Positions 53,591 through 64,000 of a DNA stretch of 64,000 nucleotides are shown here, piece by piece (positions within the stretch are counted from its first letter, which is position 1; each line of letters starts with the position of its first letter). The stretch is taken from positions 118,636,930 through 118,700,929 of the forward strand of contig OX352762.1 in the NCBI GenBank assembly GCA_947095585.1, given 5' to 3'. A model generated the notes under the pieces. The model was not told the origin of the DNA. It saw nothing but the letters and a program-made list of their open reading frames with translations, and did not search any database. Made by a program: the position numbers and the translations under genes. Origin of the DNA: Nephrocerus scutellatus. Its lineage: Eukaryota; Arthropoda; Insecta; Diptera; Pipunculidae.

Positions 53591-53790
53591 ACAACGAATC
53601 TACCGATTTTGCTGAATTTTTATTTTTTGCGTTCGTAATTGTCAGGACAAGGTTTATACGAAAGAAAAATTAGAAAAGTTGACCGGAAAATTGGAAAATT
53701 CTGGAAAAACTTAATGTGCTTTTTCCATTGGATTTTTGTATGAACTCGCGACCATAACTCACGATTTGCCGATATAGGTTTTCTGGGTGG
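53591..53790. repeat. Dispersed repeat X-like segment
   Basis: Shares GACCGGAAAATTGGAAAATT-like text, GGATTTTTGTATGAACTCGC and ACCATAACTCACGATT with 30895-31000. Confidence 0.65.
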
Positions 53791-53930
53791 GTGAGGTGGT
53801 CAATGGGTGATGGGGAGTCAATGGACGTGGGGTGATATCAGTGATTGGGTGGACAGTTGTCGGGAGATCAGTGTGCGGCAGGTCAGTTGGCGGGTGGTAT
53901 GTTGAGTGCGGGTAAGTGTGATGGTTTAGC
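53791..53930. repeat. G-rich degenerate simple repeat
   Basis: About 140 bp of GGTGGTCA / GGGTGAT / GGGAGATCAGT-like units rich in G and T on the plus strand. Non-coding. Confidence 0.6.
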
Positions 53931-55079
53931 CGGGAAACGTCGGTTATTTCCGCTACTATTTAAAAGTTTTTGTAATATTTTAATATTTTTTTAAAACTGT
54001 GTTAATATTTAATCTCAATCTTAAAGACAATCTAAAACTAAGAACATTAAAGCGTATTCAGATACGTGGTAAAGCATTAACCTCAACTACAACTACAATA
54101 ACAGCAATTCTAGCATTAACTCACTAACCTCAGTCTTATGTACTCAGTACTCACTCGTAAAGTGCAACAACGATTAAAGAAATGATAAAAATTGAACACA
54201 AACGACTTTAATTAGTAATAATTAGTAGTTTTCACCCAGGTGACATACTGTATGTGTGAGTAAATCAATAATCTATTAGCCCGTAATTTATTAATTTTGT
54301 TGACCAAACACTCGCTTCAACTATTAATCACTCATAATTTAATTAATTTCCAAATACGGGTACGTCAGTTCACTTGACAAAGTTCGACTTATCGATCCCT
54401 CAAATAGTTGAAGCGTAAATGTAAACAAACACATGAGAACTTTTTCGAATGTTTACTTTTGGGGCCGTGATGAAGATTATTGTATAATATCGCAATAAGC
54501 AATCGCATTATCAAAATGTTGGGTAAACATGTGTGTTTGTGTGTGCCTATTTTCGGATAAATAATCACTAACTTCAAATTCATTGTATCGTTGAATTAGT
54601 ACTATACTGATGGCACATCCGCTTATAATTGGTAGGTTATGTTGAGTGTTGGCACTCGATGACATTATGCTACCGTCTGTCCCTTGGAGACCTATATACT
54701 CTCGTATGAGTCTAAATAGATGGAATGATGATGATAACGACGATAACACTTTCAAGTGGACGCACTCGTAAAAATCGTATCCAATCATAATAAAATTGAC
54801 GCAAATCTCAATATGGGACACAGCTGCGTATCCTGTCAGTCGGTGTATCAGTCAGACAATATGCTGCTTTGGAGAACGATAGGAGAACATTGGTTCGAGC
54901 TAGGCCCAATAAATTCCCATATATATTGCAGGTGGATGGACACGGCTGGGCGGTTATGGAATTCAAAATTTCTTTCGAGTGTGTTTGTGTGCGACTTCCA
55001 CCTTTCTCGATTGTTGCGTCAATAAATTTGTACGCAGAACAAAGAAGGATTTTTTTCTTTGATTATCCTAATTGCGTTA
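53931..55079. other. No gene recognised
   Basis: AT-rich; ORFs at 54477-55105 overlap on both strands and have no motif. Confidence 0.5.
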
Positions 55080-55262
55080 TAACGCGTGTCACGTTTCGCG
55101 TGTGACGCGTGTTAAATTGCGCCATTTTCTGGTTTTTTTGAGTTTTTTTTAATCACCTTTCGCACGGCCTAGAGGGCTTGTGAGCGGCTTAATTTCAGAA
55201 GCCGAATTTGATAACCCGCGATTAAAGAGTGTCGCGAGTCACGTGTGGCGCGTGTGATGTGG
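55080..55262. repeat. CGCGTG dispersed repeat, copy 7
   Basis: AACGCGTGTCACG, TTTCGCGTGTGACGCGTGTT, CACGGCCTAGAGGGCTTGTG, and GTCACGTGTGGCGCGTGTGA. It contains both the motif ends and the CCTAGAGGGCT phrase in the same orientation as copy 1. Confidence 0.7.
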
Positions 55263-55389
55263 GGAAAAAAGAAAATACTTTGAAATAGGCCTCAAAACAT
55301 ATATTTTACCCGAAAAACACAGTTTTTTTTTTATATTTACTTGTTTGGAAACTGAATTTGATAAGCCTATGCCCTATAGTTTTGCGTCC

Positions 55390-55430
55390 GTTTTTCGTTT
55401 GTTAGGCCTGGTGCTACAAACGAATCCGGT
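55390..55430. repeat. Dispersed repeat R, terminal segment (inverse)
   Basis: TTCGTTTGTTAGGCCTGGTG, then CTACAAACGAA, forms a 9-bp-arm hairpin (55394-55424) and matches the inverse of 41811-41850. Confidence 0.6.
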
Positions 55431-56154
55431 ACATTTGGCTGTACAGCCTGGAGGTTATGAGACCTCCCGCAAAATATCTAACCACCTGTCTTTATTTCAA
55501 ACTGATTAAATCTATTTAACAAGTTAAGTAAATTCCAGCCTCCTTCAGGGTTCCTTTAACACTACTCACTCGTTACTATGATAATACTCGTATGTACCAC
55601 CAAGTATTAGTGATTTATATCCGCCACAAAAATCAAACCCCATTGAAAATATGTTGCCGCGCGTCAAAGTCAAAGTAAAACAAAAAATCGATTAATTATC
55701 TCACTCACCCTTCAACATAGAAATCAATTGAATTTGCGGAAATATTTACCATAAACTAATTAATCATTTGTCACATTAAGTGTTGTTGTTGCTGGCACAC
55801 GCTAACTAACTAATTATAGCGCATGGGTTTCATGTATCGTGCTCGCCACAATCGCTCGCCCACAACTTGTTTCACGCTCAAAAGCCACTTGAACGATACG
55901 AGTACTTGAGCTTTTCTGATCACTAATATACGAGTATTAATTAATAATAATAAATGAAGTGATGATTGATATATCAAAATTGTTGACTATAAAATGACGG
56001 TAATTGGTCTATAGAATTTTGCTCTTTTTTTAATCATTCACTTGATTTTTAATGTTTCATCACTAAATGATTTTAAATTTGTTAAACGGTTCTTAAAGCC
56101 AAAATTAAAATTGATCGATAGTCACCTAACTAGTGGACACTGCACAGACCAATA
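55431..56154. other. No gene recognised
   Basis: AT-rich with no reading frame of note. Confidence 0.5.
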
Positions 56155-56500
56155 ATAGTATCGAATCTATTATTTTCGAAGACTCTGAGAAGAATAGTGA
56201 CATTAAGACACATCTAGCTCTCCTTGTAGCTATGTCGGTAAGGCGGTTATATATGACGAATCAATTGCTTTCGGCGTTGCTGACATGAATAGTGACGGTA
56301 AGACACTTCTAGCTCCCCTATGGATGTGGTGAGAAGGTGGGTGACATGTGACGTGATCGTTATTAGTGTCAAATCAATTGTTTTCAGAGTAGCCGATATG
56401 AATATTGACGGTAAGACACCTCTAGCTATCCTAGTGTTAAGGGTTGGAAGAGAGTGACATATGACATGATCGATATTAGTGTCGAATCCATATCGCAGCG
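56155..56500. repeat. Imperfect tandem repeat, three units of about 95-113 bp
   Basis: GAATAGTGAC(A/G)(T/G)TAAGACAC is repeated at about 56192, 56287 and 56400, followed each time by CTAGCT and a run with GTCAAATCAATTG or GTCGAATC. Units have diverged by indels. Confidence 0.75.
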
Positions 56501-58019
56501 TATATGTAAACTGAGATTTGTATAACCAGGAAAATGATTAAGTGCGCAGAGTTGCTTATTCAAGCAGTACTCACTGTTATAAACTTATATCTCCCAGCCA
56601 AAACATTCTAGCAGATTACCTCAACACGCACTCACTAGGCAAACTCTAAGGTTTCATATAATAAGATTCCACAAGATTCCTTAACTTTTTTCAACACAAC
56701 GGTTGTGATTTATTTTTGCTCCAAAGCAACGTATGTACTTGTCATTTAACTTGAAAGACAGTTTTTGGAATGTGTGTGCGTCTGCATCAGCATTCTTAGG
56801 TAATTTCTTTCCTTAGCCAAATATCCAAAAGATTTGTAGCATCCGGCAAAGTTTTCTCTCAAGTACAGCAACTTCAGCTTTAACATTATTCTGACAAGGA
56901 ACACACATACGTGCATGGCAGCAGACAAAGAATTCTATAGTTTCACTACAAGAAAACTTTAGCAAACCTTTAAGTAACCGCAAGTTTGCCTCAAAATTTG
57001 TAAGAAGTTTTTTTTTTGTTTTGTTCTTGACAAGTCACTTTGTCGTGGCATACAATTATTTCAAATTCAAAAATTCAAACCAAGACAACTTTGTCAAGAA
57101 GTTTCCTATAGCATCAAGCATCCCTAGGGTAGTTGCGAAAAGTTTTATCTGCTACAATATGTCGCAAATGTGGAGCTGCCAGATAGTATGTGGTAGATAC
57201 GAGTATTACTAACTACTTACTTCCAGCTGTGCATTTACTACTCTTGCCCCCCCCCCCATTAGGATCTACAATCATGGTCTGATTATTCATTAAAATCGTG
57301 CAAATGGAAATTAAATTTGGATTGTCAAGCAAGCATTTGTGAATGCACTGAATTATTAGCAAAAAAACAGTTTGCTTAAAATTTTTATTACAGTCTTCTT
57401 AAAATTATTGGGTGATAAATCTTTCGACAACCACTGCTGCTGTCACGTGCTGTACTCAGTTAAGTTTGCCAATTAATTCTGAAATGACACACAATCGCAT
57501 CATCCATCTAGGAAGACATTTTGCAAAATAAGCGGATTTTGTTGCGATAAGGACGAGGAAATTTTCGATTGTGAAACTAAACGTGAAACATTGCCATAAG
57601 ACGTCGCTTAGAGGCAAAAAAGTCCTATGTCCTTATACGCAATTAAAACAAAAATGTATGTGCTTATTGTAGGATATGTGCGATTTCTGTTTACTTAACA
57701 ATCTTAATAACAAATATGCCTTATGGGGCAGTTTTTATTGGCACATGATTCTGAATAATTTTATCGACAGCAATTATATATTGGACTTGATATAACATAT
57801 ATGACGTTTCCTTCCTATTAAACCGCCTAGCACTAATAATATAATATTGTCAATACTCCTAGTATGCACTCGTAGTGATGAAATATTTGAGAACGCGTGC
57901 ATCTCAGTCCATAAGCGAGAAGTTAAACTTCTTTTGCAGTTAAATTTTTAAATTTATAAACAGAAATTAGGCAAGTTGTTAAGTTAGCGCATGAGTGCGA
58001 ACGTACCGAAGTGCCAATA
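56501..58019. other. No gene recognised; poly-C run
   Basis: Contains a C-run at 57247-57257. Short ORFs (56746-56928 minus, 57021-57212 plus) lack motifs. Confidence 0.5.
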
Positions 58020-60100
58020 TAGACTCAGATCACTTTTTTTATGGTATGGTGGCCCGAGCGCGGATCGCATCATCACGATCCGCATCCGTAAATTAAGTGC
58101 GAGTCAACATGGCTGTCATTCACAACAAAGAATCCAAAAACAACTATTGTCAGGTGATAGGACTCGCCTTAAATGCAGGGAGAGTAAGTCTTGGGGCGGC
58201 TGAGATGTTGGGCGTAGAATAGAAATGCACACGCCTTAAGAATACTGTCATTAGTACTGCTGACTTCATCTAAGGCAGTAGTCGTAGAGACCAGAACGAC
58301 TGGCTCGATGACCTAATATAAGTAGCGTACTGAGCAATGCAACAATAGCATAGAAAGCATCCAGAGAGAAGAATCTTGTCCGTGAATTGGAACAGTACAG
58401 AGAGCAAGGACCAGGCGTCCACGATATGACGCAATATACACCGCATTGCACATACTGCAAAGACAAGGAGGGTAATCGGATCGCCGATCTCAAAGGCATC
58501 TTAGAGCGATGCGAAGAGCACTTTTATGAGTTGCTAAATATCCAGTTAACTGAGAAATTGGCGTCTCCACCAATGACCGAAGACCACACTAGGCAGCCGC
58601 CACCAAGCATAGACGAAGTTAGCAGAGCGATAAATCGGCTCAAAAATAATCAGGCCTCGTGATCAGATAGTATGCCAGCGGAGCTAAGTAAATCAAGAAG
58701 CCCCGCAATACACCAAGCAATTTATGAGCTAATAGTTTAAATATGGGAGGAAGAAGCGACGCCAGAAGACTGGCCCCCTTGTGCCCCATACATAAGAAAG
58801 GAGATATCACAACATGCAGTAATTATCGTGGTATCATGTTTTTGCAAATAAGATTATCTCCTCTATCCTTCAAGACAGGATAGCCACATGTGCTGTAGTT
58901 ATCTTTGGTCCATACCAGTGTGGGTTCATCTCAGGCAATCAACAACTGATCAGATTAACACCCTTAGGCATGTGATGGAAAAACGTCTAGAGTTTTAGAA
59001 CTCACTAACCATCTTTTTATAGAATTTAAAGCAGCCTATGATAGAAATGTTACCAATGTTATAAGCCAAGTTAAAATATCCGGATCACTATCAAGCCCAT
59101 TCAACATATATAACGGGCTCCGATAAGGGGATGGACTGGCCTGCGTCCTCTTCAACATGGCGTTGGGGAAAGTGATCCGAGACTCTGACGTAACGGCGAG
59201 AGAAATAATCCTCTATAAGTCCATTCAGATACTGGCTTACGCAGACGATATTGACATCGATGGTAGAAACACAAGAGCTGTACAGGAAGCTTTCATTCAG
59301 ATCGAGCAGGCGGCATGAAAACTGGGGCTGCACATAAATGGGAGCAAACCAAAGTACATGGCGGTCTATTCTGCGAGCAGAAGATCCAATATTGGTCCTT
59401 CAATTAAAATAGTAGAGCGCGAATTTGTAGTGCAATTCTTTAACTATCTTGGGTCAACTGTAGCAGCCGATAACAAGATGGCACCAGAAATACTCGCACG
59501 GTTGCTTAGAGCCAACAAAGCCTACTATAGTTGTCAAGACTCCAGGAACTTAACCATAACATCCAAGCTGCTGATATATATAAGACAATGGTCATACCGG
59601 TACTTACATATGGACCCGAGACTTGGATGCTCAGCAAAAAGCATTCTGGCCTCTTAGCCGCGTTCGAGAGAAAAGTCGTGCGGAAAATTGTTGGCCCCGT
59701 ATTTGAGAAAAGACGATTCCCGAGACTATAATGATAAGATCTATGAGCGTTAATGCGATGTCGACATCGTGAAGAGAATTAAGCTCGGTAGGCTACGGTG
59801 AGCAGGACAACTAGCTCGTGCGCGAAGAAGATCCAGCTCGGAAAGGCCAGCGAGGCCGGTCAAGTCTACACTGGAAGGATAGCGTAGACAAGGACGTCCA
59901 GAGTTTAGGAACGCAAAACTGGATGACATCGGCTCAAAATCGGCACGAGATGCCAGAACCGGACCGCGGTACTAGAGCTAAATATGACGATGAAGAGACT
60001 TCATGAAATCGGCCCAAAATCGGGACAGGTGGAGAGATTTTTTCAGGAGGACCAGGACCTTCTTTTTAGTTCGTAAGCTGCTGTACGATGGATGGATGGA
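58020..60100 (+). pseudogene. RTE-B LINE copy 2 (near-complete 3' half)
   Basis: Runs from the linker (GCCTTAAATGCAGGGAGAGT at 58168) to the terminus. Pieces: FVNRELEQYREQGPGVHD-like frames, IDEVSRAINRLKNNQAS, an RT core in broken frames (MLLQIRLSPLSFKTG-like), LAYADDIDIDGRNTRAVQEA (YADD present, 59240-59290), KIVEREFVVQFFNYLGSTVA, RLLRANKAYYS and TYGPETWMLSKKHSGLLAAF. It ends GCTGTACGATGGATGGATGG. A longer stretch of the RT core remains than in the 26.8 kb copy, but with frequent frameshifts. Confidence 0.8.
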
Positions 60101-62454
60101 ATCTTTAAATTGTAACGTTCTCTGGGAAAAGAAAAGCTGTCAAACTACAAACTCTGATATCATTATGTGAACATTTTGTAGAAAGGCTGGATACAACATT
60201 TGTATCCCCCATAATTACTATAGCAGAGAACAGAACAAGTCAGACCGTATCTTAAATATCGCTAATAACAGACTGCAGGCTCCTTTTAATTGCAACGAAT
60301 AGCCAACGAGAAAGGTCTGCTTTATTCATCAAAAATTCCACAACAACAAAAACAAGAACAAAAACATAAAATGGCACTCATTTTTGTTCGTTTCCACCTC
60401 TATACCATCAAGGTTAGATTACCCGTTGAATGATAAAAAGAACATTGCAAAGTTGAATGAGCGTTCGGTTTATTCCGACTATGGGTCGATTTATGAAGAA
60501 AGAACCCATCCCATCGCAATCTCAATAATCTCCAAGGAAAATTATAGTATGTATTACCCACGGGTATGCAATTTCCTTGCCATGACTTTACAATAGAACA
60601 TCATTTTACTATTTCCCGCGATAGTCACTTAGACCGTTGACGCCATTTTAAAGGGGGAGAACGCCAACACTCAATATGGCGTTTGCCATTTCACGTATAC
60701 GTGTATAGTTTTTGTTGTTAACGTAACCTTTCCGGATCTGATCTGCGTCGCGACCTTCACTCCACCGCTAAGAAATTTCTGCATAAACAAGGATGATTCT
60801 TGCTCAGGGACGCTCGCCCCAGAACTATGCGCCCAACGCGGTAAATACAATTTCGTTTAAATTTCAGACAGTATTTGAAGTCTTAGTGAAATGGAAGAAT
60901 GGTACGAGTAGAAATAATAATCAATCCATAGGAAATGATACGAACAGGCGGACATGGGAAGATATTCGCAGATATATTGACGGACGAACACACCTAGTGA
61001 CTTTTTATTGCTCTGTTATGGTCGTGGTTCCTATTTACGTGAAAATCATTAACTTTTTAAGTATTCGAAACTTAAACCTGGGCCCAGTGGGAATATAACC
61101 TGCAGAATGAGTGTTAATATCCGATCCGCTTCGATGATAGTTGGTTTTCTTTTTTTGTTCTTTGTTCCTTTCCTTATTTTGCAATTTGCAAAGTCCTGTG
61201 GCCAACAGGAATAACACCGGAACGAGGACAGAGACAGCGGTTTATTCCTCTAAGAATTCCATCACTGCTGCCAATACCCCTTAGCTCTGTACAATTACTA
61301 TCCACTGTAGTTTATGCTGCAGTTAACCTTTTTCTCTACGCTACTCGGTGATAATTGACACCGTGGAGACGAAAGCTTTTACCCCTTACTTTCCCGCTTA
61401 TTGTCAAATTTCTTTATTAGTTTATTGTGCATAAAACACTCCTCCTCACTTTGCTTATTGTTTCTTTCTAAAGTGAAATCTCATTATGTGGAGGTAGGAG
61501 ATTAATCGACTTGCAACTTGAAGAAAGTGCACTGAAGCGTCGCATCGCAGAGAATGCCTTGGAAATGTTGTGATTGTTACTCGTAAATAAATACTCTGGT
61601 GTTGTGCAGCTTTTCTATTTTTTTTTAGATTTATGAGATAAAATTGTTATCTTGGTGCCGGAGATTAATGGCACAGAAGCACCCGCAAACAGACCCACTA
61701 TACCAAGTCGCTACCATATTGCCGCTTAAGTTCATTAGGTTTTCAAGGATTTCCTTCCCATCGTCGAGCTTTGGGGTGGTAAGCGGGAAGGCGGCCATAA
61801 TGCGTGTGTCTGTTTGTCTGTGTATTGATGAACTTTGTTGGATAAAAAAAAACTTTTTATAACCGAAACTGAATTTATTGGATTAAGATTTGGATTATTG
61901 GGTTCCGTTACACTTTGGTGTACGAGGATAGCGCGGTGTGTGGGTGGTTGGTCGTCGGGTAAGGAATGGCTAAAATGTATTGGATTTCAGTTTATTAGCT
62001 GCTTGGGGTAAGTCAATTAAGATTATTCTACGAAGCTGATGATGTGAAGGAAAATCGCTTTCTGTGGATTGTTTCGTTGGAGTTATTTTTGCCTGTGCAT
62101 CCTACCATGCTAATCTCGATTTTGTGGTATTCTTTTCCTCTGTGAATTAAAGCAATTAGTCAAGTTGGATCGGTGGAATTAGGTAGGGGCGGGGGTTTCT
62201 CTGAAATATTTCAACTTAAACAAAGAAGCTTCATCGGTAATTTATTATTTATTATTTTGAACAAAATTTTACCATAAGAGGGTTGTACATTTTACAGACT
62301 GGTATAATCTAACTAGTTTATCGTTTGAAGTTTATAAGATAACTGTTGACGGTGACACACTCAATACTCTTCTCCCGGTAAGTTAACAAAAAAGAGAAGA
62401 TTATAAATCGTTATTATTGAGCGAAACCTTTAATATATTATGCAAGGGCTAGAG
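60101..62454. other. No gene recognised
   Basis: ORFs up to 101 codons (60793-61098) lack recognisable motifs. Base composition varies, with GT-rich sequence near 61920-61970. No repeats match other parts of the window. Confidence 0.45.
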
Positions 62455-62830
62455 TGAGTGAGGATAGAGTCAATTGCGACGCGCCTCCAAGTCTTTGTCA
62501 ACAAGTGCTTAAGGCGGATACTGAGAATAAAATGGCCGAAATTAAGACTAGTGGAGAGTAACGCAGTAGAAAACAATCGCGATCACCATCAGATGACGAA
62601 AATGGAGCTGTATTGGCCACACTTTGGGAAAGCGAGCGGACGATATTACGAAACTAGCGCTCGATTGGAATTCACAAGGAAGCCGCCGAGCAAGACATGG
62701 AAAAGGACAATAGAAGAGGAAGCAAGATCCCAGGGGACAGAGTGGCGTCTCTTGAAACCTCAGGCGATAAATCGAGTTCGATGGCGGGTATTTGTAGAAG
62801 CCCTATGCTCCTCCGCGGAGTAAAGTATGA
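62455..62830 (+). pseudogene. RTE-C fragment (C-terminal region)
   Basis: IATRLQVFVNKCLRRILRIK, WPKLRLVESN, a decayed H-T-L-R-K region, KPPSKTWKRTIEEEARSQGT, and INRVRWRVFVEALCSSAE-stop. The C-terminus resembles RTE-A (R-x-x-T-W-R-R-T-V-E-E-E-A-R) but clearly belongs to a separate family. The stretch includes a shortened W-I-G-H part. It is truncated on the 5' side. Confidence 0.8.
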
Positions 62831-63074
62831 GTGAGGACGTATGTATTGCTCGTCCTGCTGTCAACATAGTAAGAATTATTTGCACGGAGTGCAACTATAT
62901 AATATTACTTATATCTAATATTTTAGTTAAAGTAATAGTAAGCCTGAAGCTATTATTCAAAAAATGACTATTCTCAAAGTTTACACCTAAGAGTAATAAA
63001 TACATAACCATTCATTTACATAAGTACTTAATATAACTACTTCTTATTTAATTAATAGATGAAAGTGCACTTCC

Positions 63075-63900
63075 CATCGGTTTAAGTGCCTTTGAGATCG
63101 GCGATCAGATTACCCTGTTTGGTAGAACTTCCGCACCTGGTGCGGTCCTTGCTCTCTATACTGTTCTAGTTCACGGACGAGATTCTTCTCTCAGGCTGCT
63201 TTCTTTCATCGGTGAACTTTTTTTTCATATCCTCTAAGCTCTATATATTTACTCTCTTGAGCTCTGTGGTTGCTCTGTTCGGTACACAACAGTCATACGT
63301 TCAGTCGCTAGCTTACATTCATCATCGAACCAGTCGTTCCGGTCGACATGACTTCTGCCTCATATGCAGTATCCATTTCTTATATACCCCTGATATCTCA
63401 GCCCAAGAGTATACACTCAGCTCATTAAGGACGAGTCCTATCGCTTGACTATACATAGATGTTACTGTTCTTTTCATTGTAAAGGGCAGCTGTGTTGACT
63501 TGAAACTGATTTGTGAATACAGTCTGTCTTGGTAATGCAATTCGCGCTTGTCCGAGTGGTCCGACTCGAAGTTGTCACCCCGTATCGTTCGTACCTTAAT
63601 CACGTTCGAGTTGTAGCGGCGGTCTATCTAGTTACGAGAGGCTCCATCAGGAGATACCCAGGTGACTTTTTAGATAATCTATGTACTCGTAAAGACCAAA
63701 TTCTGTACGACTCGTTTTCCATTGTCATTAGTGTTCTTGTGTAATCTATGGGTGCCACTTTCTGCTGGCTGGATCCTGACTTCGAACATATTTTTGCGTT
63801 AATATCCTCTTTTTCATCTTCTGGGAAATCTTTTGCGAGGTTTATGTTCTAGTGCTGTTTATGCAACCTGCAAGCCTACACCGCCACGAAAGACTGTTTT
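63075..63900 (-). pseudogene. RTE-B copy 3: endonuclease end and linker (minus)
   Basis: Minus-strand pieces in order: NTNDNGKRVVQ, KVTWVSPDGASRN, NSNVIKVRTIRGDNFESDH (endonuclease end, usual D-x-D-H motif), SQAIGLVLNELSV (linker; A-I-x-L-A-L-N-A in other copies), WFDDECKLATE-like sequence, and TKQGNLIADLKGT near 63080-63110. It complements the copies at 26.8 and 58 kb, which begin at the linker. The right side near 63900 is decayed. Confidence 0.75.
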
Positions 63901-64000
63901 GCATTGCATTTGCATTTACAACTGTATTGATAAGATAACTTATTTATGTTAAATGACTTGAATGGCTGCTTAAATGCTCTTTTATGGATGCCATAAATGA

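Noticed and set aside
54756..55105. Two overlapping ORFs with several Cys
   Set aside because: Different frames of the same sequence, neither with family features, running into the CGCGTG repeat.
60793..61098. 101-codon ORF
   Set aside because: No recognisable domain, splice structure or repeat; length is expected by chance in this composition.
1..64000. CRISPR arrays, tRNA or rRNA genes
   Set aside because: No regular spacer arrays seen. tRNA-like A and B boxes belong to SINEs that lack a complete tRNA fold. No rRNA segment recognised.

Overview
The window looks like non-reference, repeat-rich genomic DNA of a fly (Diptera). Three things point that way: AT-rich background sequence, a 63-nt intron candidate with a CTAAT-type branch point, and a dense mixture of RTE-, CR1/L2-, Jockey- and RNase-H-type LINEs with mariner-like DNA elements. 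A tephritid or other brachyceran fly is plausible, but that is inference. Only one stretch looks like a real host gene: a secreted, Asn/Asp-rich protein on the minus strand at about 9762-10391. A second host-derived piece, at 200-1080, is a decayed importin-alpha (karyopherin-alpha) pseudogene.

Layout. 0-8.3 kb: importin-alpha pseudogene, a broken Ty3/gypsy integrase, an RTE-type LINE with an intact 999-codon ORF (2606-5605), and an RNase-H LINE tail with a duplicated and inverted 3' region. 9-14.6 kb: a tRNA-derived SINE, the host gene, an RNase H fragment, a CR1/L2-like LINE with a poly(A) tail, and a triplicated 56-bp RTE fragment. 15-21 kb: a dispersed repeat rich in CGCGTG motifs, then an RTE copy interrupted by an RNase-H LINE flanked by a 10-bp target-site duplication, then an LTR end with a tRNA-Ser-type primer binding site. 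21-29 kb: a second copy of the first RTE family (minus strand), two fold-back mariner-like elements, another SINE, and an RTE copy carrying a nested RTE insertion. 29-35 kb: dispersed repeats, a minisatellite, a SINE, and a CR1/L2-like LINE with endonuclease and reverse transcriptase. 36-50 kb: RTE fragments, a SINE, an RNase-H LINE, a Jockey-like fragment, a mariner/Tc1-type transposon split by a LINE insertion, and a second CR1/L2-like copy. 51-64 kb: an RNase-H LINE, a large stretch with no recognisable gene, an RTE copy with a GATG tail, and two further RTE fragments.

The content is therefore a record of nested transposition rather than a set of cooperating genes. I define working families: RTE-A (intact copy at 2.6 kb), RTE-B (best copies at 26.8 and 58 kb), RTE-C (62.4 kb), RH-A/B/C (RNase-H LINEs at 17.5, 51.8 and 43 kb), L2-like (12.1, 32.6 and 48.9 kb), SINE (9.3, 25.4, 31.8 and 40.0 kb), FB (fold-back elements at 23.6 and 26.3 kb), the CGCGTG repeat, and repeats X and R. 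I found no operon, CRISPR array, toxin gene or other coherent new gene system. The most novel-looking items are the SINE family, the fold-back pair and the CGCGTG repeat.
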